Origin: JAIRQK01 sp047974135
Lineage (GTDB): Bacteria > Campylobacterota > Campylobacteria > Campylobacterales > Campylobacteraceae
Assembly (NCBI GenBank): GCA_047974135.1
Contig: JBKECC010000132.1
Span: 1-27,041, forward strand
Reading direction: 5' to 3'
DNA: 27,041 bases
This document shows positions 15,995-23,723 of the stretch, piece after piece. Within the stretch, counting starts at the first letter, position 1; every line of letters begins with the position of its first letter. Below the pieces are notes generated by a model. The model ran no database searches. It saw only the letters and a program-made list of their open reading frames with translations, and had not been told where the DNA came from. The translations under genes and the position numbers were made by a program.

Positions 15995-16683
15995 ACTCTA
16001 AAATCCCTTCTCTCAAATCCCGAATTTAATAAAACCTTTGTATATTCCTCTTTTGGATGCATAAACACTTCGCTTGCTTTTCCAAACTCTACAATTTTAC
16101 CATCTTTTAAAACCGCTAAATCCATGCACAATCTCCCTGCCAAACCAAGCTCATGAGTAACAAAAAGCATATCAAACTTTAGTTCAAAATGCAGTTTCTC
16201 AAAAAGAGAGATAATCTGTTCCTTTGTTTTACTGTCAAGTGCCGTTGTTGGCTCATCAAGAAGTAAAAGTTTTGGGTTTTGCGATATAGCAATCGCTATA
16301 ATCACTCTTTGAAGCTGTCCGCCACTAAGCTCACTTGGAAATCTGTCTAAAAAACTTATATCAAGCTCTACAAGCTCCATACATCTTTTTGTGTTTTCAT
16401 TATCAACAAAAAACTGCTCTTTAATTTTTGTCATAGGAGAAAGTGCTGTAAAAGGGTTTTGCGGAACAAAAGAGATGGTTTTGCCATTTATTATCTCATA
16501 GTCCGCACTAAAACTCTTTTTACATGTAAAAGATTTTGGCAGTAAATCAAGTACTGCTTTTAGCGTTAAACTCTTACCACTTCCGCTTTGTCCTACAAGA
16601 GCTAAAGAGCCATCAATGCTAAAGTTTATATCAAGTAGCGTTTTGTTTTCAAAAGAGACTTTTAACTCTTTACATGTAAACAT
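15991..16683 (-). CDS. Orphan ABC transporter ATP-binding protein, Dpp/Opp/Nik-like
   Basis: ATPase subunit of an ABC transporter. It has Walker A GQSGSGKS (31-38), Q-loop VPQNPFTALSP (73-83), signature LSGGQLQR (119-126), Walker B LLLLDE (139-144) and the switch histidine in FVTHE. The NPFTALSPMTKIKEQ and DEPTTALD stretches resemble the peptide/nickel (DppD/NikD) group. At 230 residues it lacks most of the C-terminal extension of DppD. No permease or binding protein is encoded nearby; it sits between maf and mrcA, which are adjacent in Campylobacter jejuni. Two TTTACATGTAAA copies encode FTCK at residues 2-5 and 52-55. It overlaps maf by 14 bp and mrcA by 4 bp. The substrate is unknown. Confidence 0.85.
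   Translation of the reverse strand: MFTCKELKVSFENKTLLDINFSIDGSLALVGQSGSGKSLTLKAVLDLLPKSFTCKKSFSADYEIINGKTISFVPQNPFTALSPMTKIKEQFFVDNENTKRCMELVELDISFLDRFPSELSGGQLQRVIIAIAISQNPKLLLLDEPTTALDSKTKEQIISLFEKLHFELKFDMLFVTHELGLAGRLCMDLAVLKDGKIVEFGKASEVFMHPKEEYTKVLLNSGFERRDFRV
16519..16530. repeat. TTTACATGTAAA palindrome (in the ABC ATPase)
   Basis: Perfect copy, read on the minus strand as FTCK, residues 52-55 of the ATPase, between Walker A and the Q-loop. Confidence 0.95.
16669..16680. repeat. TTTACATGTAAA palindrome (maf stop / ABC ATPase start)
   Basis: Perfect copy that gives residues 2-5 (FTCK) of the ABC ATPase and, in another frame, the last codons and the TAA stop of maf. Confidence 0.95.
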
Positions 16684-17242
16684 TTGCCAACTTTAAAAAT
16701 GGTATCAATTTTTCTATGCTAAGCCCCATGGCAGTGCTTTCAAATCCAACAACTTCTTTTATATATGGTTTACAAAATCCCTCAACCATGCAAGCACCAG
16801 CCTTTCCTCTCCACTCATCACTATTTAGATAATTTGCTAAATCACTCTCATGAAATTTTAAAAATTTATACTTTGTGCTACTTATGTCTACAAATTCTAA
16901 ACTTGTGGATTTAAAAATCATACATGTAATAATTTCGGTAAAGTTTCCACTTTGAAGAGCTAGCATTCTTTTTGCATCATCTTTGTCTTTTGCTTTTCCT
17001 AAAATTTCACCGTTTGCAACAACAACCGTGTCTGCTACTAAAAATGGTGAGTTTTTGCCATACAACTTTTCAAAACTCTCTTTTTTACCTTTTGTGATTT
17101 TGTATATATATTCAACAGGATTGCTCTCTTTGATACTTTCTTCATCAAAATCGCAAGGTTTTTGTGTGAAATTTATGCCAAAATCTTTTAAGATTTTTGC
17201 TCTAGTTGTTGAGTTTGAGCCAAGAATTATCAAACTTACCAA
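16670..17242 (-). CDS. maf: Maf-like nucleoside triphosphate pyrophosphatase
   Basis: Maf proteins hydrolyse non-canonical or modified nucleoside triphosphates to monophosphates and have been linked to septum control. Seen here are the N-terminal ILGSNSTTRAKIL (6-18; the family's SxSPRR is altered to SNSTTR), the catalytic aspartate region VADTVV (69-74, D71) and EWRGKAGACMVEG (143-155), matching the conserved GKAGxYxIQG. The 190 residues are normal. It overlaps the upstream membrane-protein gene by 7 bp and the ABC ATPase by 14 bp. Its stop codon TAA is supplied by the TTTACATGTAAA palindrome at 16669-16680. Confidence 0.9.
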   Translation of the reverse strand: MVSLIILGSNSTTRAKILKDFGINFTQKPCDFDEESIKESNPVEYIYKITKGKKESFEKLYGKNSPFLVADTVVVANGEILGKAKDKDDAKRMLALQSGNFTEIITCMIFKSTSLEFVDISSTKYKFLKFHESDLANYLNSDEWRGKAGACMVEGFCKPYIKEVVGFESTAMGLSIEKLIPFLKLANVYM

Positions 17243-17733
17243 CCTCTTATAAGTAAGCCAAAATAGATAGATATTACGCCGATTAGAAGATTTATAGGGA
17301 TTATATATTTTGTTATCAAAACTATATTTTCATGAACTTCTACATACTCTTCTTTTAAAATCGCCTTTTTTGCGCTTCTATATTTTGCGTACATAAACAA
17401 AAAATTAAATGCCATGATAGTCCAGCATAACTCTTTTGCATGTATGATGATATAAGTCGTTGGATTTCCATACTTAAAGCCAAGCCCTATATTCATAAAT
17501 ACAGAAACCGTTATAAGCACTAGCATCAAAACAGCTATAAAATAGAAGTAATTTCTAATCAAAAGAAGATAAGAGTTGTATCTTATCTCTTCATTTTGTA
17601 TCTTATCAAGCATAGGACATAAGAAAAATCTCACACAAAACATGCTTCCTATTAGTAAGACAGCGCTTGTTATGTGTAAAAAAATGATAATTCGGCTGTG
17701 ATCACTAAATACTTCTATTATGATATCTCTCAA
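17236..17733 (-). CDS. Conserved four-helix inner-membrane protein
   Basis: I do not recognise a firm family name. The 165 residues contain four likely membrane helices (about 16-36, 60-82, 95-115 and 138-160). A histidine in the first helix (IIFLHITSAVLLIGSMF), another in IIIHAKELCW and HENIVLITKYI are reminiscent of CopD-like or haem-binding membrane proteins, but this is only a resemblance. It starts 3 bp after the alaS stop and overlaps maf, so it is co-transcribed with them. Confidence 0.75.
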   Translation of the reverse strand: MRDIIIEVFSDHSRIIIFLHITSAVLLIGSMFCVRFFLCPMLDKIQNEEIRYNSYLLLIRNYFYFIAVLMLVLITVSVFMNIGLGFKYGNPTTYIIIHAKELCWTIMAFNFLFMYAKYRSAKKAILKEEYVEVHENIVLITKYIIPINLLIGVISIYFGLLIRGW

Positions 17734-17736
17734 AAA

Positions 17737-20289
17737 TTATCCTTCAAGTACCTTTTTTGCATACTCTAATGCTTTTTGTTTTGCTTCATTGATTTTAGAA
17801 GCGTCTTTTCCTCCAGCTTGTGCGAAGTCGTCTCGCCCTCCTCCGCCTCCACCAACGATTGGAGCAACCTCTTTTATCCAAGCGCCAGCTTTTAAGTTAG
17901 TGTTTTTGCTTCCAGCTGCGATTGTAACTTTGCCGTCTCTATTTTGAAAAAGAAGCACGGCAACTTTCTCTTTTTGATTTTTAAGTTCATCGATGCTAAC
18001 TTTTATATCGCCAGCACCAAGTTCATCAACAATAACTTCAACGCCATTTATATTAAGTGCTTTAATCTCTTTATGGGAGCTGCTTTGAAGCGCTTCAACT
18101 TCACTTTTTAGTGCTTTTACGTCTTGTTTTAATTTCTCTATGCCTATGAGAGGTTCTTTGTGTTTTACTGCTTCAACTATGGCTCCAAGCTCGCTTCTTA
18201 AAGAGTTTGCAAGCTCTAAACCTGCTCTTCCACAAATTGCTTCTATTCTTCTAACGCCTGCACTTACACCACTCTCTTTTGTTATAAAAAAGCTTCCAAT
18301 TACTCCAGTGTTTTTTACATGTACACCACCGCAAAACTCTATGCTTGCTCCTTCAAATGAAACAACCCTAACACTTTCACCATACTTTTCACCAAAAAGA
18401 GCTATTGCGCCACTTTTTTTAGCATCTTCTATATTCATAATCTGTGTTTTATTTTCTATGCCTTTTAAGATAGCGTTGTTTACAAACTCTTCAACTTTTT
18501 GTATCTCTTCGCTATTCATAGCTTTTGGGTGAGAAAAGTCAAATCTTAATCTATTTGCCTCAACAAGTGAGCCTGCTTGTGCTATATGGGTCCCCAAAAC
18601 CTCTCTTAGCGCACTATGAAGTAAGTGGGTTGCTGAGTGGTGCTTGATAATTTCATTTCTACTTTCATCAACAATAGCTTCAACAGTATCGTTTACATGT
18701 AAATCTTTTTTTGCTTCAACCAAAGATAGATTTAGCTCAAAAAATTTATTTGTATCAAGTACATCTGCTTTGTCTTTTAAAACTCCCCTGTCACCACATT
18801 GCCCACCGCTTTGTGCATAAAATGGAGTGTTATCTAGCATTATCCAGCCACTTGTTCCAGCTTTTATAACGTTTGTTCTTTTAAAATCTTCATCAAGTAA
18901 AGCTAAAATTTTAGAGTTTGCTTTTAAGTTTTCGTAACCCACAAATGCATTTACTCCAAACTCTTCTAAAAGTTCTCTAAAGTCGCCATTTACAGCTTTA
19001 TCTCCACTTCCTTTCCATGAAGCTTTTGCTCTTGTTTTTTGCTCTTTCATAAGTTCATCAAAACGAGCAACATTTACATGTAAGCCTTTTTCTCTAAGCA
19101 TATCTTGTGTTAAATCAAGCGGAAATCCAAAAGTATCATAAAGTTTAAACGCAACATCAGCACTAAACTCTTTTTTTGTATTTTTAAGTTCACTCTCAAA
19201 AAGTTCTAATCCAGCTAAAATAGTTGCAAAAAATCTCTCTTCTTCAAGACGAATTTGTTCGCTTATTATCTCTTTTTTATCTACCAAATATGTATAATGT
19301 TTGCCCATCAAATCGCACAAAGTATCAAGAAGTTTGTACATAAAAGGCTCTTTTATCCCAAGCAAGTATCCATGACGAACGGCACGACGAAGAATTCTTC
19401 TTAAAACATAGCCTCTACCTTCTCTGTCAAAGTTTACACCTTGAGCAAGCAAAAAAGCAACTGAGCGGATGTGGTCAGCTATAACTCTGTAACTTGCTCC
19501 TGTCTTGCTTACGTAAGGTTTCCCACAAAGTTCTGCAACTTTGTTAATAAGTGGCATAAACAAAGACGTTTCGTAATTGTTAAATTTTCCCTCTTTTACT
19601 GCAGCTACTCTTTCTAAACCCATACCTGTGTCGATTGAAGGTTTTGGAAGTGGAGTAAGCGTGCCATCACTACTTCTTTCATACTGCATAAACACAAGAT
19701 TCCAAATCTCTAAAAATCTATCTCCATCTCCACCCATATAATCTTCAGGAGTGTTAAAATGCTCCGCACCTTGATCTATGAAAATCTCGCTACAAGGTCC
19801 GCAAGGTCCTGTGTCGCCCATTTGCCAGAAGTTATCTTTATCTCCAAATCTTTTAATACGTTCTTTTGAAACAAACTCTAGCCAAATCTCTTCAGCCTCA
19901 TCATCGCTCTCATGAACAGTAACCCAAAGTTTTTCTTTTGGAAGTTTTAAAACTTCTGTTACAAACTCCCAAGCATAAGCAATCGCTTCTTTTTTAAAGT
20001 AATCCCCAAAAGAGAAATTTCCTAACATTTCAAAAAAAGTATGATGACGAGCTGTATAGCCTACATTGTCCAAATCGTTGTGTTTTCCACCAGCTCTAAT
20101 ACATGTTTGACAGCTTGTTGCACGTGGTGGTTTTGGAGCTGGAACTTCGCCCGTAAAGATTGTTTTAAACGGTACCAGTCCCGCATTTGTAAAAAGTAGG
20201 GTCGCATCTTCAGGCACAAGTGGCGCACTTGGGATTATCTTGTGTCCCTTGCTTTTAAAAAAATTTAAATACTCTTCTCTAATATCCAT
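17737..20289 (-). CDS. alaS: Alanyl-tRNA synthetase
   Basis: Charges tRNA-Ala in the cytoplasm and edits mischarged Ser/Gly. The class II catalytic core begins MDIREEYLNFFKSKGH, with TLLFTNAGLVPFK and the RATSCQTCIRAGGKHNDLDNVG stretch. The editing domain has HHSATHLLH (H551 and H555) and CGGVHV (C653, H657). The C-terminal C-Ala domain has a glycine-rich run (VGGGGGGRDD) and ends KALEYAKKVLEG. The 850 residues are normal. It is the first gene of the leftward operon. It contains one perfect repeat copy (18692-18703, read LHVN) and near-copies at 18314-18325 and 19073-19084. Confidence 0.98.
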   Translation of the reverse strand: MDIREEYLNFFKSKGHKIIPSAPLVPEDATLLFTNAGLVPFKTIFTGEVPAPKPPRATSCQTCIRAGGKHNDLDNVGYTARHHTFFEMLGNFSFGDYFKKEAIAYAWEFVTEVLKLPKEKLWVTVHESDDEAEEIWLEFVSKERIKRFGDKDNFWQMGDTGPCGPCSEIFIDQGAEHFNTPEDYMGGDGDRFLEIWNLVFMQYERSSDGTLTPLPKPSIDTGMGLERVAAVKEGKFNNYETSLFMPLINKVAELCGKPYVSKTGASYRVIADHIRSVAFLLAQGVNFDREGRGYVLRRILRRAVRHGYLLGIKEPFMYKLLDTLCDLMGKHYTYLVDKKEIISEQIRLEEERFFATILAGLELFESELKNTKKEFSADVAFKLYDTFGFPLDLTQDMLREKGLHVNVARFDELMKEQKTRAKASWKGSGDKAVNGDFRELLEEFGVNAFVGYENLKANSKILALLDEDFKRTNVIKAGTSGWIMLDNTPFYAQSGGQCGDRGVLKDKADVLDTNKFFELNLSLVEAKKDLHVNDTVEAIVDESRNEIIKHHSATHLLHSALREVLGTHIAQAGSLVEANRLRFDFSHPKAMNSEEIQKVEEFVNNAILKGIENKTQIMNIEDAKKSGAIALFGEKYGESVRVVSFEGASIEFCGGVHVKNTGVIGSFFITKESGVSAGVRRIEAICGRAGLELANSLRSELGAIVEAVKHKEPLIGIEKLKQDVKALKSEVEALQSSSHKEIKALNINGVEVIVDELGAGDIKVSIDELKNQKEKVAVLLFQNRDGKVTIAAGSKNTNLKAGAWIKEVAPIVGGGGGGRDDFAQAGGKDASKINEAKQKALEYAKKVLEG
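18692..18703. repeat. TTTACATGTAAA palindrome (in alaS)
   Basis: Perfect copy, read on the minus strand as LHV(N) near residues 530-533 of AlaS. Confidence 0.95.
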
Positions 20290-20327
20290 GTTAGTTTTTT
20301 CCTATTCTCTATTAAAAAAATCCTACT

Positions 20328-20333
20328 ATTTTA
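20328..20333 (-). promoter_or_regulatory. Probable alaS operon promoter (-10 box)
   Basis: On the minus strand, TAAAAT (20333 to 20328) in the context TTAGATAAAATAGTAGG matches the -10 type used elsewhere in the window. Transcription would start near 20321, giving a leader of about 30 nt before the alaS ATG at 20289. An AGGA-like RBS is weak or absent. Confidence 0.45.
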
Positions 20334-20394
20334 TCTAAAGATGTTTAAAGTGATTTTACTTTTGTAACTATTTGCGTTATATAAAGCTTTTGTG

Positions 20395-20400
20395 TACAAT
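20395..20400 (+). promoter_or_regulatory. Probable promoter of the oxidoreductase gene (-10 box)
   Basis: TGTGTACAAT holds an extended -10 box (TACAAT, 20395-20400). The expected start near 20407 falls inside the palindrome TTTACATGTAAA (20406-20417), which in turn lies just before the RBS AAGGAG (20415-20420) of the gene starting at 20429. The palindrome would thus be at the very 5' end of the mRNA or act as an operator. Confidence 0.4.
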
Positions 20401-20405
20401 TTTGT

Positions 20406-20417
20406 TTTACATGTAAA
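20406..20417. repeat. TTTACATGTAAA palindrome (upstream of the oxidoreductase gene)
   Basis: Perfect copy at the expected transcription start; it ends inside the RBS of the gene at 20429. Confidence 0.95.
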
Positions 20418-20428
20418 GGAGATTTTAG

Positions 20429-21007
20429 ATGGCAAAAAAGATTTTAATCATAAACGCTCATCCTGATGAAAAAAGCTTTAACTTTGGACTTTGTGAGGCT
20501 TATGAAAATGGTGCAAAAAGTAGCGGTGCTCAAATTGAAGTTTTAAACTTAAGGGATTTAAAGTTCAATCCAAGTCTAGAGTTTGGATATAGAAAATCCA
20601 TGGATTTAGAACCGGATTTAGTTACAGCTCAAGAGAAGATAAAATGGGCAAATCACTTGGTTTTTATACATCCACTTTGGTGGGGCTCATATCCTGCTAT
20701 TTTAAAGGGTTTCATAGATAGGATTTTTTTGCCAAGATTTGCTTACAACTACAAAGATGGGGTTAGAGAAAAGCTTTTAAAATACAAAAGTGCAAGAATC
20801 ATAACAACGATGGACCAGCCTTCATGGTGGTATAAATACATTTCAGGAGAGCCAAGTACCAAGCAGTTAAAAAATATAACTTTGAAATTTTGCGGTGTAA
20901 ATCCAGTTTATACAAACTACATAGGTATAGTTGTAGACTCAAAAGAAGAAAAACGCAAAAAATGGCTTGAAGAAGTACGAAAACTTGGAGAAAAAGACGC
21001 AAGATAA
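20429..21007 (+). CDS. NAD(P)H-dependent flavin oxidoreductase, quinone reductase-like
   Basis: Flavodoxin-fold enzyme of the NQO1/KefF/MdaB group, probably a two-electron quinone or nitro-compound reductase in the cytoplasm. The N-terminal KILIINAHPDEKSFN (4-18) is the FMN/FAD phosphate-binding pattern, and HPLWWGSYPAILKGFIDRIF (81-100) is the family's isoalloxazine-side motif. The later ITTMDQPSWWYKY segment is also typical. The 192 residues match the family. The RBS AAGGAG fits the ATG at 20429. It appears monocistronic: its own promoter lies upstream and an intrinsic terminator follows at 21031-21055. The true substrate cannot be read from sequence. Confidence 0.88.
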   Translation: MAKKILIINAHPDEKSFNFGLCEAYENGAKSSGAQIEVLNLRDLKFNPSLEFGYRKSMDLEPDLVTAQEKIKWANHLVFIHPLWWGSYPAILKGFIDRIFLPRFAYNYKDGVREKLLKYKSARIITTMDQPSWWYKYISGEPSTKQLKNITLKFCGVNPVYTNYIGIVVDSKEEKRKKWLEEVRKLGEKDAR

Positions 21008-21030
21008 GTTTTTACATGAGAGTCGTTAAG

Positions 21031-21055
21031 AAAACGCTAACTGCTTAGCGTTTTT
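21031..21055 (+). terminator. Intrinsic terminator after the oxidoreductase gene
   Basis: AAAACGCTAA (21031-21040), loop CTGC, then TTAGCGTTTT (21045-21054) and another T: a perfect 10-bp stem with a T tract, starting 23 bp after the stop codon. This is the clearest intrinsic terminator in the window. The A tract on the left arm means it could also work for the opposite strand. Confidence 0.8.
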
Positions 21056-21115
21056 AGGCTCGGAACCAAGTGCTTTGTGCACACTTGCACAGCACGCGAA
21101 GTTCTTTATGCAATG
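21056..21115. other. GC-richer patch with imperfect inverted repeat
   Basis: Between the terminator and the next gene, GTGCTTTGTGC (about 21070-21080) can pair with GCACAGCAC (about 21087-21095) with a two-base bulge, and GGAAC upstream faces GTTC downstream. The patch is visibly richer in G and C than the surrounding intergenic DNA. No gene or known RNA is recognised; it could be part of an interspersed element. Confidence 0.4.
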
Positions 21116-21127
21116 TTTACATGTAAA
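21116..21127. repeat. TTTACATGTAAA palindrome (upstream of the secreted-protein gene)
   Basis: Perfect copy 24 bp before the ATG at 21152, between the GC-richer patch and the RBS. Confidence 0.95.
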
Positions 21128-21151
21128 ACTCAAACAAAAAGGATGGCTTTC

Positions 21152-21766
21152 ATGAAAAAATTTATATTTTTAGTTTTAATCACAACTGTTTTGTTTGCAA
21201 ACAACCAAACCTCACCATCTCATCCTTACTCTTATGGATACTCTTGCGAGGGAAATGTAGTAGTAAACACTTACACTCTTCCTCCTTGTCCAGATAAAAA
21301 ACTTAATGATTCAACACTTTTAGGAATTGATACAAACAACAATGGTGTAAGAGATGATGTAGAGAGATGGCTTATAACAAGATATAAAGATCATCATGCT
21401 ATAGCTACAGAGATAGGGTTTCAGTTAAATAGAGCCGACCAATTTATGTTAGCTAATCCTGATGAATGGCAAGAAGCAGATAAAAAGATAAGTGCTGCAC
21501 AAAATTGCAATTCTTATTTTAGAAATTATGCATCAGATTATAACGAACCAATTTTAATTGACCATAGTATAGCTACCTACAATAAACTGTATAATATGAT
21601 TCAATTCAACACAAACCAACGAATAAGAGCGTACTTACAGTTTGATCAAAAACTCTCTGGTGGCGTTTATGTATCTCCTAAAATAGGAACATTGAAAAGT
21701 TATTGTGACTTTGATATAGATACTCTACTTACAAACAACACTAAAACAGATTATGTGACTTGGTGA
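21152..21766 (+). CDS. Secreted protein with EF-hand-like calcium-binding loop
   Basis: Hypothetical exported protein. I place the start at ATG 21152, which yields a clear signal peptide (MKKFIFLVLITTVLFA, cleavage near 16) after an AAGGA RBS; in-frame upstream starts at 21077 and 21143 spoil the signal or spacing. The 204 residues contain the 12-residue loop DTNNNGVRDDVE (60-71), with D60, N62, N64, D68 and E71 at EF-hand positions 1, 3, 5, 9 and 12. Cysteines at 32, 46, 119 and 185 could form two disulfides. The rest is helical and polar, ending in VTW. Similar short exported proteins with a DxNxNGxRDDVE loop occur in other bacteria, to my knowledge without assigned function. No partner gene is adjacent. 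Confidence 0.75.
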   Translation: MKKFIFLVLITTVLFANNQTSPSHPYSYGYSCEGNVVVNTYTLPPCPDKKLNDSTLLGIDTNNNGVRDDVERWLITRYKDHHAIATEIGFQLNRADQFMLANPDEWQEADKKISAAQNCNSYFRNYASDYNEPILIDHSIATYNKLYNMIQFNTNQRIRAYLQFDQKLSGGVYVSPKIGTLKSYCDFDIDTLLTNNTKTDYVTW

Positions 21767-21820
21767 TGAAGATGAAAAAGATACATGTAAAATAATTTCT
21801 GTGTTAAAAGCCTAAACCCC

Positions 21821-23623
21821 CTACTCCTTAACCTCGGCAATGTTTTGTTTTATATACCCTTGTTCAATCATCTCAGTTACTACTTTAGCAAAGATTGGAG
21901 CTGCACTTTGTGAACCAAAGTATCTCCTCCCTGCTGTGTTTGGTTCTATTATCAAAATACCTATAGTGTATTTATCTCCCTCGTCATCGTTGGCGTAACC
22001 TATAAAAGAGCTGTTGTAAAAACTGTGATACGAGCCTTGTGCTGAGATATGCGCTGTTCCCGTTTTACCACCGATATCCACTCCTTTGACAAAAGCTTTC
22101 GTGCCACTTCCTTGCATGATTACTTTTGTGAGCAATCTTCTTACTTCGTTTGCTATTTTTGGAGATATTATCTCCACAGAATCATCTCTTATCAACTGAT
22201 TTTTCGTACCATTTTTATCAACTACATAAATGCCTATCTTTGGAGTTACTATCTTCCCATCATTGTTAAAAACATTAAAAGCTCGTATAAGTTGTAAAAA
22301 GTTTACGCTTATGCCATAACCATAAGATATAGTTCCTTTGTAAACATCACTATTTAACCTTTGAACACTTTGCAAATACCCTTTTGTCTCTTTTGAGAGG
22401 TCAACCCCAGAATTTTCCCCAAAACCAAAATCAACAAGCCCTCTATAATAAGCCGCGCCATCAAGTCTTTGAGCAAGTTGCAACATACCTATATTTGATG
22501 AGTAAGTTATAACATCCTCAGCTGCAAGCCAATCTTTTTTTACTTCATCTGTTACTCTGTACTTTCCAAGAGTGTATCTTCCACCATGCACATTTACAAT
22601 CTCTTTTGGATCTACCTTGTTTTCCCTAAGAAGAGTTGCATATATGATAGGCTTCATAACAGAACCAGGCTCATAAGAGTACTCGGCTGCTGCAATGTTT
22701 AAGTGGGAATACTCATCTTTTTTTATAGAGCCTATACTGTATCTATTGCTTGAAGCAAAGGCAACTATCTCTCCTGTAACACTTTTCATAACTATAGCCA
22801 ATGTCTCTTTTGCTTCTAAGTTTTTCTTTTCGATATCTAGTATATTTTCTATACTTTTTTGAAGTTTTATAGGGATGCTTATCTGTATATTTTGTCCATC
22901 TATTTTTTGTTTTAATCTTGCATCTTTGTTTAAGATTATAGCGTTTGATATATCTCTGTATCCAACAAGATAAGCATCTTGAATAGGAGATAGTCTATCT
23001 TCATAATATCTCTCTAATCCTTTAACACCTTCAACTTTTGTGATAGCATCTTGTTCTATTTTTTTTACATATCCTAAAACTGGAGTTAGTGCATCTTTGT
23101 ATGGATAAACCCTAACTTCACCACTCTCAACTATACTCATGCCACGAGGCGTAGCTATACCAGTTCTTGGGTCTTCAAAGCTTGTAAAAACACCAAATTT
23201 GTACAGTCTTCTAGCAAGTGTTTGTAAATGTTCTGCTGTTTTTGAATCAATCCTATAAGATAAAACAACATTTCCTTTTCTACTGTCTAACCTCTCTTTT
23301 ACAGCTTTTGGATCATCGCCGCTATAAATCGTGTAAAGCTTTATAAACAAATCTTTTTTATCAGGCGAAATGTTTCTTGTATCAACCATCACTTTAAACA
23401 GTTTTTGACTGGTAGCAAGCGTGTAGCCATCAGCACTTAAAATATTTCCTCTTATGGCTAAACTTGTCTCACTTGTTTGGAGTTGAGGAAGGCGTCTATC
23501 TATCTTTGTCCAGTAAATCAAAATAGATATAAATATCAAAAATCCAACGACAACGAGTATAAAAAAAACAGTAAATTTATTTTTCATTTGTTGGTTATAG
23601 TTTTGTTCGGTCATATAAATCAT
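21821..23623 (-). CDS. ftsI: Class B penicillin-binding protein, septal transpeptidase (FtsI/PBP3 type)
   Basis: Cross-links septal peptidoglycan, working with FtsW. It has a single N-terminal membrane anchor (about residues 18-37), a non-catalytic dimerisation region (RGNILSADGYTLATS and following) and a transpeptidase domain with SVMK (nucleophile S321, K324), SSN (375-377) and KTGT (520-523). The 600 residues and the lack of a glycosyltransferase domain indicate class B. FtsI rather than PBP2 (MrdA) is favoured by the divergent ftsW-murG neighbours. The first ATG (23623) has a weak RBS; ATG at 23614 is an equally possible start. It ends 54 bp from the secreted-protein gene in tail-to-tail orientation. 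Confidence 0.92.
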   Translation of the reverse strand: MIYMTEQNYNQQMKNKFTVFFILVVVGFLIFISILIYWTKIDRRLPQLQTSETSLAIRGNILSADGYTLATSQKLFKVMVDTRNISPDKKDLFIKLYTIYSGDDPKAVKERLDSRKGNVVLSYRIDSKTAEHLQTLARRLYKFGVFTSFEDPRTGIATPRGMSIVESGEVRVYPYKDALTPVLGYVKKIEQDAITKVEGVKGLERYYEDRLSPIQDAYLVGYRDISNAIILNKDARLKQKIDGQNIQISIPIKLQKSIENILDIEKKNLEAKETLAIVMKSVTGEIVAFASSNRYSIGSIKKDEYSHLNIAAAEYSYEPGSVMKPIIYATLLRENKVDPKEIVNVHGGRYTLGKYRVTDEVKKDWLAAEDVITYSSNIGMLQLAQRLDGAAYYRGLVDFGFGENSGVDLSKETKGYLQSVQRLNSDVYKGTISYGYGISVNFLQLIRAFNVFNNDGKIVTPKIGIYVVDKNGTKNQLIRDDSVEIISPKIANEVRRLLTKVIMQGSGTKAFVKGVDIGGKTGTAHISAQGSYHSFYNSSFIGYANDDEGDKYTIGILIIEPNTAGRRYFGSQSAAPIFAKVVTEMIEQGYIKQNIAEVKE

Positions 23624-23645
23624 TCTTTTTAAAATTTAGCTGAGA

Positions 23646-23651
23646 ATTATA
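23646..23651 (-). promoter_or_regulatory. Probable ftsI promoter (-10 box TATAAT)
   Basis: On the minus strand, GGTATAATTC gives a consensus TATAAT at 23651 to 23646, with a start expected near 23639. The palindrome TTTACATGTAAA (23671-23682) lies about 20 bases upstream of the -10 and overlaps where a -35 would be, an operator-like place. Confidence 0.55.
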
Positions 23652-23670
23652 CCAATTTGTTGCTAAAGAT

Positions 23671-23682
23671 TTTACATGTAAA
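23671..23682. repeat. TTTACATGTAAA palindrome (ftsI-ftsW divergent region)
   Basis: Perfect copy between the divergent ftsI and ftsW promoters, overlapping the ftsI -35 position. Confidence 0.95.
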
Positions 23683-23717
23683 GATAGATAAAAATCATCT
23701 TTTAATAGTTTTTTCTG

Positions 23718-23723
23718 TAAAAT
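23718..23723 (+). promoter_or_regulatory. Probable ftsW-murG promoter (-10 box)
   Basis: TAAAAT at 23718-23723 in the context TCTGTAAAATACGCCC, preceded by a T-rich stretch (about 23699-23714), has the usual Campylobacterota form. Transcription would start near 23730, 28 bases ahead of the ftsW TTG start. Confidence 0.5.

Noticed and set aside
17720..18532. Plus-strand open frames opposite alaS
   Set aside because: Shadows of alaS; their low-complexity Pro/Ser composition comes from reading the antisense strand.
21077..21151. A longer N terminus for the secreted protein starting at 21077
   Set aside because: It would bury the signal peptide, run through a dyad-rich gap and has no RBS; ATG 21152 has both an RBS and a clear signal peptide.
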